A stretch of DNA of 7,707 nucleotides, from assembly GCA_030042575.1 (NCBI GenBank), contig JASHZK010000053.1:1-7707 (forward strand), read 5' to 3'. The notes beneath the pieces are model-generated. The model was not told the DNA's origin. It did not search any database and was given only the letters and a program-made list of their open reading frames with translations. Shown one piece after another: positions 1 to 5,948 of this stretch (positions within the stretch are counted from its first letter, which is position 1; each line of letters begins with the position of its first letter). The translations under genes were made by a program, and so were the position numbers. Source of the DNA: Acidimicrobiales bacterium (GTDB lineage: Bacteria; Actinomycetota; Acidimicrobiia; Acidimicrobiales; UBA8190).

Positions 1-195
1 ATGGCGCTGCTCTTCCCCGTCCTCGGGCGCCGGCGAGGTCTGCCCGGAATGGTGCTGGCCGGCTCCTTGGCCCTTCCCATGGTGGCCAAGCGCCTGGCCG
101 GCAACCGCCCGCTGCCCACAGGCTCCGGTCGCCGCCCGGTCCTCTTGTCGCGCCTGCTCTTCGACCGCGACCCGGCCGGGGCGGCTCGAGACTGA
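1..195 (+). CDS. C-terminal fragment (or short ORF) of a possible membrane protein, cut by the window edge
   Basis: An open frame runs from the first base to a TGA at 193-195 and encodes 64 residues. The window begins exactly on an ATG, so I cannot tell whether this is the true start or an internal Met of a longer gene. The second is more likely, because no upstream sequence is visible. Residues 14-30 are hydrophobic (GLPGMVLAGSLALPMVA) and could end a membrane helix. A basic stretch and a polar tail (RLLFDRDPAGAARD) follow, resembling the cytosolic end of an integral membrane protein. The next gene, degV, is on the same strand 51 bp downstream and belongs to a fatty-acid-binding family. A lipid enzyme such as a PlsY-type acyltransferase would therefore fit the context, but no diagnostic motif is visible and this is a guess. 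The family is not identified. Confidence 0.45.
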   Translation: MALLFPVLGRRRGLPGMVLAGSLALPMVAKRLAGNRPLPTGSGRRPVLLSRLLFDRDPAGAARD

Positions 196-224
196 CATCG
201 AAGCTCGGCAGGGGCGCAGGGCTC

Positions 225-245
225 ACCCGTTAACCTCCGACGGGT
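225..245 (+). promoter_or_regulatory. Inverted repeat and possible -10 box directly before degV
   Basis: ACCCGT (225-230) and ACGGGT (240-245) are perfect inverted arms around a 9-base loop, and the right arm ends one base before the degV ATG. The loop begins with TAACCT (231-236), which fits the actinobacterial TAnnnT -10 pattern and lies 10 bases before the start codon. There is no convincing purine-rich ribosome binding site. A leaderless or nearly leaderless transcript from this box is the simplest reading. If a longer transcript reads in from the left, the hairpin could instead cover the start. No clear -35 is visible. Confidence 0.3.
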
Positions 246-246
246 C

Positions 247-1137
247 ATGGCCGCTTCCGCCGCCGCCGTCGCCGTCGTGGCCGACAGCGCCAGCGCCCTC
301 GCCCCCGAGCTCGCCGCCCGTTGGGGCATCACCCTGGTTCCCATGCAGCTCGAGATCGGCGGCCAGCCCGTGCCGGAAGCCGACATGTCCCTCGACGAGC
401 TGGTTTCCCGTCTCGACGACGGGGTCCAGACCAGCGCTCCTCCCCCCGGTGCCTTCGTCGAGGCCGTCAGCTCCGCGCTCGAGGCCGGTGCTCGCTCGGC
501 GGTGGTGCTCACGGTGGGGAGCAACCTGTCGAGCAGCTACCAGTCGGCGCTGACCGCCTCGAGGCTCGTGGGGAACGACACCCCGGTGGTGGTGGTCGAC
601 ACCGGAACGGCGGCCGGGGCCGAGGGCCTCGTCGTCTTGGCGGCCGCCCACGAGGCGCTGGCCGGCGGCTCGCTGGCCCAGGTCGGGGCCCGGGCACACC
701 TGGCCGCCGGTGAGGTGCGGCTGGTGGCGGCCGTGGCGGAGCTCAAGTATCTGGTGCGCGGCGGACGCCTGGCCGCCGGCGCGGCACGTGCCGGCGAGCA
801 CCTCGGAGTGCGTCCGGTCTTCGAACTGCGCCGGGGCAAGATTCGCCCGCTGCGGCCGTCGCTGAGCGTGGCCGCTGCCTTAGACCAGATCCTGTCGCTG
901 TGGAGGCGATCCATCGTGGAGGACGCCGACCTCCACGTCGCCGCCTTGCATGCCCTGCGTGACGAAGACGCCGTCGTCCTGCTCGACAAGGTGCGAGCGG
1001 AAGTGGAGCCGGTCACTGCCCTCATCGGCACCTTCGGCCCGGTGATGGTGGCCCACACGGGCCCCGGCGTCATCGGCTTGGCGTGGTGGTGGGAGCGTCG
1101 GCGAGCGCCGGCACCGGCACTGCACGAGCACAGCTGA
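247..1137 (+). CDS. DegV-family (FakB-like) fatty-acid-binding protein
   Basis: The 296-residue protein has the usual DegV length (about 280) and the family landmarks in order. The N-terminal strand VAVVADSASALAPELA (residues 8-23) matches the usual V-DS-DLP start. A TS-x-P-x-P motif follows at 62-67 (TSAPPP), then the serine loop GSNLSSSYQSA (91-101). ELKYLVRGGRL (165-175) matches the conserved L-x-x-L-x-x-GGR segment, and HTGPG (270-274) closes the ligand pocket. In characterised members (FakB of Staphylococcus, TM841 of Thermotoga) these Thr/Ser and His residues hold the carboxylate of a bound fatty acid, which the kinase FakA phosphorylates. No fakA is in this window, so the partner and ligand here are inferred. 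The ATG at 247 places the first strand directly after a short Ala-rich leader and lacks a good ribosome binding site. The last 68 bp overlap the convergent hydrolase gene. Confidence 0.93.
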   Translation: MAASAAAVAVVADSASALAPELAARWGITLVPMQLEIGGQPVPEADMSLDELVSRLDDGVQTSAPPPGAFVEAVSSALEAGARSAVVLTVGSNLSSSYQSALTASRLVGNDTPVVVVDTGTAAGAEGLVVLAAAHEALAGGSLAQVGARAHLAAGEVRLVAAVAELKYLVRGGRLAAGAARAGEHLGVRPVFELRRGKIRPLRPSLSVAAALDQILSLWRRSIVEDADLHVAALHALRDEDAVVLLDKVRAEVEPVTALIGTFGPVMVAHTGPGVIGLAWWWERRRAPAPALHEHS

Positions 1138-1903
1138 GCACCCAGCTCACCGCTCCCACGGTGGCTTGGCGGCTCGAGTCGTTGATCCCGTGACCCGTGC
1201 CCTCGACCAGCTCGAGGCGGCTGGGCCCGGCGGCCGAAGCGTGCAGGCGTTGCCCGTGCTCATGGTGCAGCAGGCGATCCCCGGTTCCGTGCACCACCGC
1301 TATGGGGGTGTCGATCTGCTCCACGAGTGACTCGATCGGTCGGCCTACGCGCCATCGGGGGGCGATGCGGACTCGCAAATGGCGCGACGCCACCCATCGG
1401 CCGGGACGGGTGCGGGTCAGCAACGCGGTGAGCAGACCGACGGCCGAGACTCGCATCTGCCATCGGGCCGGCGTGCTCACCAGTACCGCCCCCCAGACCC
1501 CGAGGTCGTCACGACCGGCTTCGGCCAGATATCCGGCCACCGCCACCCCGCCCATGGAGACTCCGACCAGCACCACCGGCAGTCCCTTGCCGTGGGCCGT
1601 GGCCACGGCGCCGGCCACGTCCATGTGCTCGGTGCTGCCCACGGCGCACCAACCCTCCGAGGAGCCGTGCCCGCGGGCGTCATAGGTGAGCACGTGATAG
1701 CCGGCGGCGGCGAGATCGTCGGCCAAGGCTCGTACACCGGGCTCGTCCTGGCTGGCGGAGAAACCGTGGACCACCACCACCGACGCCGTGGCGGTGGGGG
1801 TGAGGGCCGGTCTCCATCGGGCGCTCAGCCGCAGTCCGTCGGCCGTCTCGAGCGTCAGCGGGTGGGTGTCCACCGTTTCGTCCGGTATCCCGACCCCGGT
1901 CAT
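1070..1903 (-). CDS. Alpha/beta-fold hydrolase (lysophospholipase/S33-like)
   Basis: This is a 277-residue cytoplasmic serine hydrolase with the complete catalytic set, numbered from the ATG at 1903. The oxyanion-hole HGF is at 46-48, and DARGHG at 75-80 is typical of the lysophospholipase/Hydrolase_4 group. The nucleophile elbow G-V-S-M-G-G at 114-119 places the Ser at 116. The acid is probably D209 (HGTGDRLL) and the base H238 (GTGHG). The region between about 148 and 190 is rich in Arg and should form the cap. The substrate cannot be read from the sequence; an ester or thioester is the general expectation. A GTG at 1909 could add two residues (M-A). I prefer ATG 1903 because a TAnnnT box (1913-1918) lies 9 bases before it, consistent with a leaderless message. 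The 3' end overlaps degV by 68 bp in the opposite direction, so the last 22 or so codons of each gene are antisense to the other. Confidence 0.92.
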   Translation of the reverse strand: MTGVGIPDETVDTHPLTLETADGLRLSARWRPALTPTATASVVVVHGFSASQDEPGVRALADDLAAAGYHVLTYDARGHGSSEGWCAVGSTEHMDVAGAVATAHGKGLPVVLVGVSMGGVAVAGYLAEAGRDDLGVWGAVLVSTPARWQMRVSAVGLLTALLTRTRPGRWVASRHLRVRIAPRWRVGRPIESLVEQIDTPIAVVHGTGDRLLHHEHGQRLHASAAGPSRLELVEGTGHGINDSSRQATVGAVSWVLSCARAVPVPALADAPTTTPSR

Positions 1904-1912
1904 CGCCACCTC

Positions 1913-1918
1913 AGCCTA
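1913..1918 (-). promoter_or_regulatory. Putative -10 box (TAGGCT) of the hydrolase gene
   Basis: On the minus strand, TAGGCT lies 9 bases before ATG 1903 and only 3 bases before the alternative GTG 1909. If this is the -10 element, transcription would start at or just before the ATG, which favours that start and a leaderless message. There is no recognisable -35. The same geometry is seen before degV and the PHP gene. An AGGAG (1926-1930) sits 16 bases before the GTG, too far to be a convincing ribosome binding site. Confidence 0.3.
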
Positions 1919-2203
1919 CTGGGCGCTCCTGGAAGGTTCCCGGCGGCGGTGGCGCCAGCCGTCCATCCTCGGGTCGGTGAGCGATCCTCGTTTGGCCGCC
2001 AACATCGCTCGTGCTGCCACGGCCGTCCACCGCCTTGCGACGGTGCAGGTTTGACCGGGCATGTGACGGGCAAGGTGACCTGTGGGCCGTCCCGGGAACC
2101 CGGGAATCTTGTGCACGCCATGGCGTTGGTGAAGGTGGTGGGAGGCGGGCTTGCGGCCACAGCCGGGGAGCCCGACGCAGCAACACCCACGGAGACGATG
2201 CGA
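1919..2203. other. Divergent intergenic region between the hydrolase and pirin genes
   Basis: The full gene-free gap is 1904-2215. It must contain the promoters of both divergent genes. I see no RNA gene and no convincing protein gene in it. Visible elements are the TAGGCT box of the hydrolase at the left end, a 16-bp dyad at 2090-2105, a TTGACC (2051-2056) without a matching -10 at normal spacing, and the pirin ribosome binding site (GAGAGG, 2204-2209). A 34-codon minus-strand reading frame (GTG at 2020, TAG at 1916-1918) ends just before the hydrolase; its coding status is doubtful. The plus-strand pirin frame stays open upstream to 1379, but that stretch is antisense to the hydrolase and lacks pirin-like sequence. 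Confidence 0.6.
2090..2105. promoter_or_regulatory. 16-bp dyad, possible operator upstream of pirin
   Basis: TCCCGGG (2090-2096) and CCCGGGA (2099-2105) form a perfect 7-bp inverted repeat around an AA spacer, 110 bp before the pirin start and about 190 bp before the hydrolase start. The central location in a divergent promoter region and the operator-like size suggest a repressor site. However, GC-only arms of this length also occur by chance in DNA of this composition. No U-tract follows, so it does not look like a terminator. Confidence 0.3.
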
Positions 2204-2215
2204 GAGAGGTGCGCC

Positions 2216-3181
2216 ATGCCCGCTGTGACCGTCGACGACCTGAGTGTCCTGCCTCGGATCGAGGTCCGTCCCGATGCCCGGCGCCGACCGGTGATGTCGG
2301 TGACCGATGCACCGTCGGGGTTGGAGGGAGAGGGCTTCCCGGTACGGCGGGCCTTTGCCGGCGTCGACCTCCGGGCCCTGGATCCCTTCGTGCACATGGA
2401 CCAGATGGGTGAGGTGGAGTATGCCCCGGGCGAGCCCAAGGGCACTGCCTGGCACCCGCACCGCGGCTTCGAGACGGTGACCTACATGATCGACGGCGTC
2501 TTCGCCCATCGCGACTCGACCGGCGGCGGTGGCCTCATCACCAACGGCGACACGCAGTGGATGACGGCCGGAGCGGGGATCTTGCACATCGAGCGCCCGC
2601 CCGAGGAGCTGGTGGCCAGCGGTGGTCTGTTCCACGGCATCCAGCTCTGGGTCAATCTGCCCTCGGCCGACAAGTGGGTGTCGCCGCGCTACCAGGATCT
2701 TCGGGCCGGGCGCGTGGAGCTTCTTTCGTCACCCGACGGCGGAGCTCTGGTGCGCGTGATCGCCGGCGTGGTTGACGGTCACGCTGGCCCCGGCTCGACC
2801 CACACCCCGATGGCCATGGTCCACGCCACGCTTCGTCCCGGGGCCGAGCTCGAGTTTCCCTGGGACCCCTCTTTCAACGCCCTCGTCTATGTGCTGGCCG
2901 GACAGGGGGCCGTGGCCGGCACCGACCGCCCGATCCGCCGCGGTCAGCTGGCCGTACTCGGGGCCGGTGACACCGTCGTCGTCCGCTCCGCTGCTCGCCA
3001 GGACGCCCGCAGCCCCGACCTCGAGGTGCTCGTCCTGGGCGGGCGCCCCATCGGCGAGCCGGTGGTGGCCTACGGGCCCTTCGTGATGAACACCCGAGCC
3101 GAGATCGCCCAGGCCTTCGAGGACTACCAGCGCGGCCTGATCGGCTCCGTTCCCGTCACTCCTGAGGAGGGCCCAGGATGA
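2216..3181 (+). CDS. Pirin family protein (metal-binding bicupin)
   Basis: This 321-residue protein is a bicupin with the pirin signature HPHRGFETVTYM (residues 80-91). The four metal ligands of human pirin have clear counterparts: H80 and H82 in that motif, H124 and E126 in GILHIERP. GDTQWMTAGAG (111-121) and the LWVNLP core are also typical. The C-terminal cupin ends with the characteristic FVMNTRAEIAQAF segment. Bacterial pirins bind Fe or a similar metal. Some, such as E. coli YhhW, have quercetin dioxygenase activity and others act through protein contacts, so the role here is open. The start is ATG 2216 because GAGAGG (2204-2209) is correctly spaced before it and pirin homology begins directly after it. 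The frame is open much further upstream, but that part is antisense to the hydrolase. The stop codon lies inside the end of the convergent ketosynthase-like gene (26-bp overlap). Confidence 0.94.
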   Translation: MPAVTVDDLSVLPRIEVRPDARRRPVMSVTDAPSGLEGEGFPVRRAFAGVDLRALDPFVHMDQMGEVEYAPGEPKGTAWHPHRGFETVTYMIDGVFAHRDSTGGGGLITNGDTQWMTAGAGILHIERPPEELVASGGLFHGIQLWVNLPSADKWVSPRYQDLRAGRVELLSSPDGGALVRVIAGVVDGHAGPGSTHTPMAMVHATLRPGAELEFPWDPSFNALVYVLAGQGAVAGTDRPIRRGQLAVLGAGDTVVVRSAARQDARSPDLEVLVLGGRPIGEPVVAYGPFVMNTRAEIAQAFEDYQRGLIGSVPVTPEEGPG

Positions 3182-4247
3182 CCGCGGCGCAGGTGTCGCC
3201 GTCGTCGATGGCCGTCTTGGCCACGGCGCCCTCGATGGAGGCGGTGGGACCGTCGAGCAGACGAGGATGTCCCTTGGCCACCCGCACCGGCGCCGGCACG
3301 ACGCCGGTGGTGAAGCCGTACAGGGCGGCCACCAGCTCCAGGGCACCGGCTGCCGCGCCGCAGTCGCCCACGAGGGGCTTGACCGAGTACAGCTTGGTGG
3401 CGGATCCGAGGCACTCGTCGAGCACGGCCGCCTCCAACGTGTCGAGAGCGGGAACTCCCGAGCCGTGCGTGTTCACGTAGGCGATCGCATCGGCATCGAC
3501 GCCGGAATCGCTCAGGGCACGGTCGAAAGTGGGACGCAGCCGCGATCCGTCCGCACCACCGCGGTCGCCCCGTCCGTGCGCCACCGCTCCTCCGTGGACA
3601 ACGGCGTAGGGTGATGCCGCGGCGCCCGAGACGACCATGGCCACCGCCGCCTCACCTGGATTGGCGCCCACCGATCCCTCCTGGAAAGGACGGCACACCG
3701 CCGACGGCGGCCCGTCGAGGGTGAGCCCGGAGTCGGGAGGCCGCAGTGGTCGGCGAGAGGCCCACAGATCGGCGCAGGCCACCACCACGTCGTCGGCCAG
3801 GCCTGTCTCGAGCCATCCCTTGGCCGTGAGCAGGGCCAGCAGCCCCGAGCTCCGTCCTCCGGTGAGAGCCAAGCCGGGACCGTGCAGGTCGAGGTCGTCG
3901 AGGAGGGCGAGTGCCGTGCTGGAGTCGGACGTCCGGGCTCCGTACAGGAGTCCCACGTTCGGCCCTGGCCGCCATCCCCGGTCATGGGCGTCGGCCACGG
4001 CCTCGGTGATGGCAAAGCGCGTGGCACGGCCCTCGCGTTCTTTCTCCTCGCCTTCGTCGTCCACCAACGCGAGCCAGGCGGGCTCGTGACGGGCTCCGGT
4101 GGGCATCGCGGTCAGTGGCCGTATGGCCGAGCCGGCTCCGAAGAGTCCTTCGCGCAGACGCTTCTCACCCCAGCCGTAGCCGCATACGGCACCGATGCCG
4201 GTGATAACCGGGTCGGCGTCACGGTCGGCCTGTGTGTGGTTCGACAC
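3156..4247 (-). CDS. Beta-ketoacyl-synthase-fold protein lacking the active-site cysteine
   Basis: This 363-residue protein has the thiolase/ketosynthase fold: VITGIGAVCGYGWGEK at 14-29, HGSGVPALD at 261-269 (family HGTGTPxxD) and SVKPLVGDCGAAAG at 288-301 (family SxKxxxGHxxGAAG). Where the nucleophile TACSSG should be, the protein has GGRSSG (130-135). The 28 residues that follow align without a gap to a normal ketosynthase, so Arg132 replaces the Cys. The second catalytic His is Asp295; the first, His261, is kept. By family knowledge, condensation is not expected without the Cys. A non-catalytic partner role, as in chain-length factors (Gln in place of Cys), or a different acyl-binding function is more likely. 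At 363 residues it is also shorter than the usual 400-420. GTG 4247 is chosen because GGGAGG (4259-4264) precedes it; GTG 4280 would add 11 Arg/Ala-rich residues without a ribosome binding site. No acyl carrier protein or partner ketosynthase is in view. Confidence 0.85.
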   Translation of the reverse strand: MSNHTQADRDADPVITGIGAVCGYGWGEKRLREGLFGAGSAIRPLTAMPTGARHEPAWLALVDDEGEEKEREGRATRFAITEAVADAHDRGWRPGPNVGLLYGARTSDSSTALALLDDLDLHGPGLALTGGRSSGLLALLTAKGWLETGLADDVVVACADLWASRRPLRPPDSGLTLDGPPSAVCRPFQEGSVGANPGEAAVAMVVSGAAASPYAVVHGGAVAHGRGDRGGADGSRLRPTFDRALSDSGVDADAIAYVNTHGSGVPALDTLEAAVLDECLGSATKLYSVKPLVGDCGAAAGALELVAALYGFTTGVVPAPVRVAKGHPRLLDGPTASIEGAVAKTAIDDGDTCAAVILGPPQE

Positions 4248-4258
4248 CGCGCGAGCTG

Positions 4259-4264
4259 CCTCCC
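4259..4264 (-). promoter_or_regulatory. Ribosome binding site that decides the ketosynthase-like gene start
   Basis: GGGAGG on the minus strand lies 11 bases before GTG 4247 and inside the frame that would begin at GTG 4280. No comparable purine tract precedes 4280. This supports the shorter protein, which begins shortly before the first conserved strand (VITGIG). Confidence 0.5.
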
Positions 4265-4302
4265 GTGCTCGACGCCTCACCGGGGCTGGTCAGCGTAAGG
4301 CG

Positions 4303-4316
4303 CCGCTGCACAGCGG
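4303..4316. promoter_or_regulatory. Small dyad in the gap between ku and the ketosynthase-like gene
   Basis: CCGCTG (4303-4308) and CAGCGG (4311-4316) are perfect 6-bp arms around CA, 56 bp before the ketosynthase-like start. The gap 4248-4426 has an AT-richer core: 4311-4380 is 50% GC by my count, whereas the genes look close to 70%. This fits a promoter region for the minus-strand gene. I could not settle on a -10/-35 pair, and no strong terminator for ku is visible. The dyad could be an operator or a chance palindrome. Confidence 0.25.
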
Positions 4317-4426
4317 TAAAGGAATCGGCCCGCAACATCTCAGCAATGGTCTGAAGCGATATCAGATACGGTCTAACGAACCCTGACCAGGCACGGCGGT
4401 TTCCGAGAGCTGTCGCTGGGCCTCGA

Positions 4427-5410
4427 TCAGGAAGCCTTGCGCCGCCTTCCGGCAGATTCGGCGGCGGACACTGCCTTCTCCAGCTCGGCCCGGCTCATCT
4501 TGGAACGCCCGGGCAGCTCCAGGTTCGACGCCCGGTCGTAGAGCTCGGCCTTGCTCAGCTCGGCCAGATCGCTCCGAGTGGCGTGGGCGCGCCCGGACGC
4601 TTTGAGTGGCGGCGAAGAGGCGGGCGAGCGGCCCCGGGCCGCCTCGATGCTCGCTTCCAAGGCGCTCATGAGGTCGGCCACCTTGGTCGGTTCGGCTCGG
4701 TGGCTCTCGAGGACGATCTCTTCACCGGCGCGCTTACGCTCGACGAGGTCCTCCACCCGCTCGCGGTAGGAGTCGTGGAACCGCTCGGGCTCCCAGTCGG
4801 TGACCATGGACTCGATCAGCATCTTGGCCGTGGCCAGCTCCCTGTCGCTGAACTCGTCCGGTACGGGGACGCCGGGAACCTCTTTGGCGGGGTCGCGCAC
4901 CTCGTCGGCGAAGTACATCGTCTGCAGGACCAGGGTTCGTGGTTCGGGCCGTACCGTCACCAAGTACTGCTTGCCGCGCATGACCAAGGTGGCCACCGCC
5001 GCCCTGTTCGACTCCTCCATGGCCCGGCGCAACAGCCCGTAGGCGCGCTCGGCTTGCTCACCTTTGGGAGCCAGGTAATAGCTCTTCTGGTAGTAGACGG
5101 GGTCGACCGCGTCGACGTCGACGAAATCGGTGATCTCGATGTTGCGGGTCCGCCCCGGTTCGAGTGCCTCGAGCTCCTCGGGGGTGACGATCACGTACTC
5201 CCCACCCCCGACGTCGTAGCCCTTCACGACGTCCTCGTAGGCCACCTCGTCGCCGGTGCGCTCGTTGACTCTCTTGTTACGGATCCGATCGGACGTCCCG
5301 GCCTGGAACTGGTTGAAGTGGATGGCCTTGTCCTCGGTGGCCGAGAACAGCTCGACCGGCACGCTCACCAGCCCGAAGCTCAGCGATCCGTTCCAGATGG
5401 AGCGAGCCAT
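4427..5410 (-). CDS. ku: Non-homologous end-joining protein Ku
   Basis: This 327-residue protein matches bacterial Ku throughout. It starts with MARSIWNGSLSFGLVSVPVE and has the HFNQF/GTSDRIRNKRVNERTGDEV segment (31-55). The middle has ITDFVDVDAVDPVYYQKSYYL (residues 93-113), and the core ends near residue 255 with EPTKVADLMSALEASI. Ku is a homodimeric ring that threads onto broken double-stranded DNA ends and recruits LigD. Beyond the core there is a Ser/Pro/Ala linker (about 258-280). A Rho_N/SAP-like motif follows (about 281-315: LSKAELYDRA, LPGRSKMSRAELEKAV), then a basic tail (GRRRKAS). Such extensions are known in actinobacterial Ku and are thought to help DNA binding. The start is secure: GGAGG (5417-5421) lies 6 bases before the ATG. 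The gene is divergent from an unknown 132-residue protein. A LigD-type polymerase lies 1.6 kb away, which supports a complete NHEJ locus. Confidence 0.97.
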   Translation of the reverse strand: MARSIWNGSLSFGLVSVPVELFSATEDKAIHFNQFQAGTSDRIRNKRVNERTGDEVAYEDVVKGYDVGGGEYVIVTPEELEALEPGRTRNIEITDFVDVDAVDPVYYQKSYYLAPKGEQAERAYGLLRRAMEESNRAAVATLVMRGKQYLVTVRPEPRTLVLQTMYFADEVRDPAKEVPGVPVPDEFSDRELATAKMLIESMVTDWEPERFHDSYRERVEDLVERKRAGEEIVLESHRAEPTKVADLMSALEASIEAARGRSPASSPPLKASGRAHATRSDLAELSKAELYDRASNLELPGRSKMSRAELEKAVSAAESAGRRRKAS

Positions 5411-5483
5411 GGTTGGCCTCCGGTTTCGGTCCAGGGTCCCATACCCTCAGACGGACCAGGATCGCCAATCCTATCGGCCGAAA

Positions 5484-5528
5484 TGGTGAATGCCCAGGCC
5501 AAGGGGTATCCGCCAGGGTGTTACACCC
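5484..5528 (+). promoter_or_regulatory. Possible promoter with overlapping dyad between ku and the unknown gene
   Basis: The 136-bp divergent gap (5411-5546) holds a perfect odd-centred dyad: GGGTGT (5516-5521), T, ACACCC (5523-5528). Upstream on the plus strand, TGGTGA (5484-5489) and TATCCG (5507-5512) are separated by 17 bases. This is a weak -35/-10 pair that would place the dyad over the transcription start, a usual repressor position. The pair matches consensus poorly, so the dyad is firmer than the promoter. On the minus strand, toward ku, TAGGAT is seen (revcomp of 5470-5475) without a well-spaced -35. Shared control of ku and its divergent neighbour is possible. Confidence 0.3.
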
Positions 5529-5546
5529 CCTCGCCACACTGGGCTC

Positions 5547-5945
5547 GTGGCTGAACCCGCCGTCGATCCGCTGGTTGTCGAGCAGGGCTTTCTGCGTGAG
5601 GTCGTGTGCGGCCTGGCCGCCTTGCACACCGCCTCGGCCGGGCCTGTGCACGATACCGAAGATGATCTGAGTGTCCCTCTGGGGTTGAGCGCATGGATCG
5701 TGCGGGCCGCCGTCGACCTTCCCGACGCCTACGACGCGCTCCTGCGTCTGCGCCGGGCCCTGGTCGATGCCTCCGGCCTCGAGGGCCGGCGCGAGCCGGT
5801 ACCGATGCGCCTGCGCGATCCCCGTGCCGCCTTGCGCAATCTCGGGGCTTATCTGTACGAACTTCTCGGGCGAGCTGCTCGCCACGCCGGCCTTTCGGAG
5901 ATCGAAATATCCGAAGCAGCCCTTTCCTACATGGACGACGGCTGA
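5547..5945 (+). CDS. Hypothetical protein, 132 residues, divergent from ku
   Basis: I do not recognise this family. The start is taken as GTG 5547; the frame is open further upstream (ATG 5490), but that stretch is promoter-like and Pro/Arg-rich. The protein is predicted soluble, with no signal peptide or membrane segment. It looks mostly helical: VVEQGFLREVVCGLAALHT (10-28), then an acidic loop (HDTEDDL, 35-41). LSAWIVRAAVDLPDAYDALLRL (residues 47-68) follows, and a C-terminal half with RAALRNLGAYLYELLGRAAR (93-112) and an acidic end (YMDDG). Codon use matches the neighbours, with mostly G or C in third positions. The gene is divergent from ku and ends 3 bp from the convergent PHP gene, so it sits inside the NHEJ locus. 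An accessory role is possible from location alone. No strong ribosome binding site precedes the GTG. Confidence 0.7.
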   Translation: MAEPAVDPLVVEQGFLREVVCGLAALHTASAGPVHDTEDDLSVPLGLSAWIVRAAVDLPDAYDALLRLRRALVDASGLEGRREPVPMRLRDPRAALRNLGAYLYELLGRAARHAGLSEIEISEAALSYMDDG

Positions 5946-5948
5946 GAT

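Noticed and set aside
223..1131. Minus-strand frames opposite degV
   Set aside because: They are low-complexity Gly/Arg/His or Ser/Arg sequences without motifs; degV on the plus strand has all its family landmarks.
2051..2079. TTGACC as a -35 for pirin
   Set aside because: The bases 17 downstream (GGTGAC) do not resemble a -10, so no promoter can be supported from it.
1379..2215. Upstream extension of the pirin frame (open to 1379, giving 600 residues)
   Set aside because: The extension is antisense to the alpha/beta hydrolase and low-complexity (Gly/Arg/His-rich), with no pirin homology. ATG 2216 has a good ribosome binding site and the family start.
4382..4391. CCTG-AC-CAGG inverted repeat as a ku terminator
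   Set aside because: The arms are only 4 bp and no T-tract follows on the minus strand, so it is too weak to call.
4583..5554. Plus-strand 323-residue frame antisense to ku
   Set aside because: It has no recognisable motifs and lies fully opposite the clear Ku gene; its length is explained by the scarcity of stop codons at high GC.
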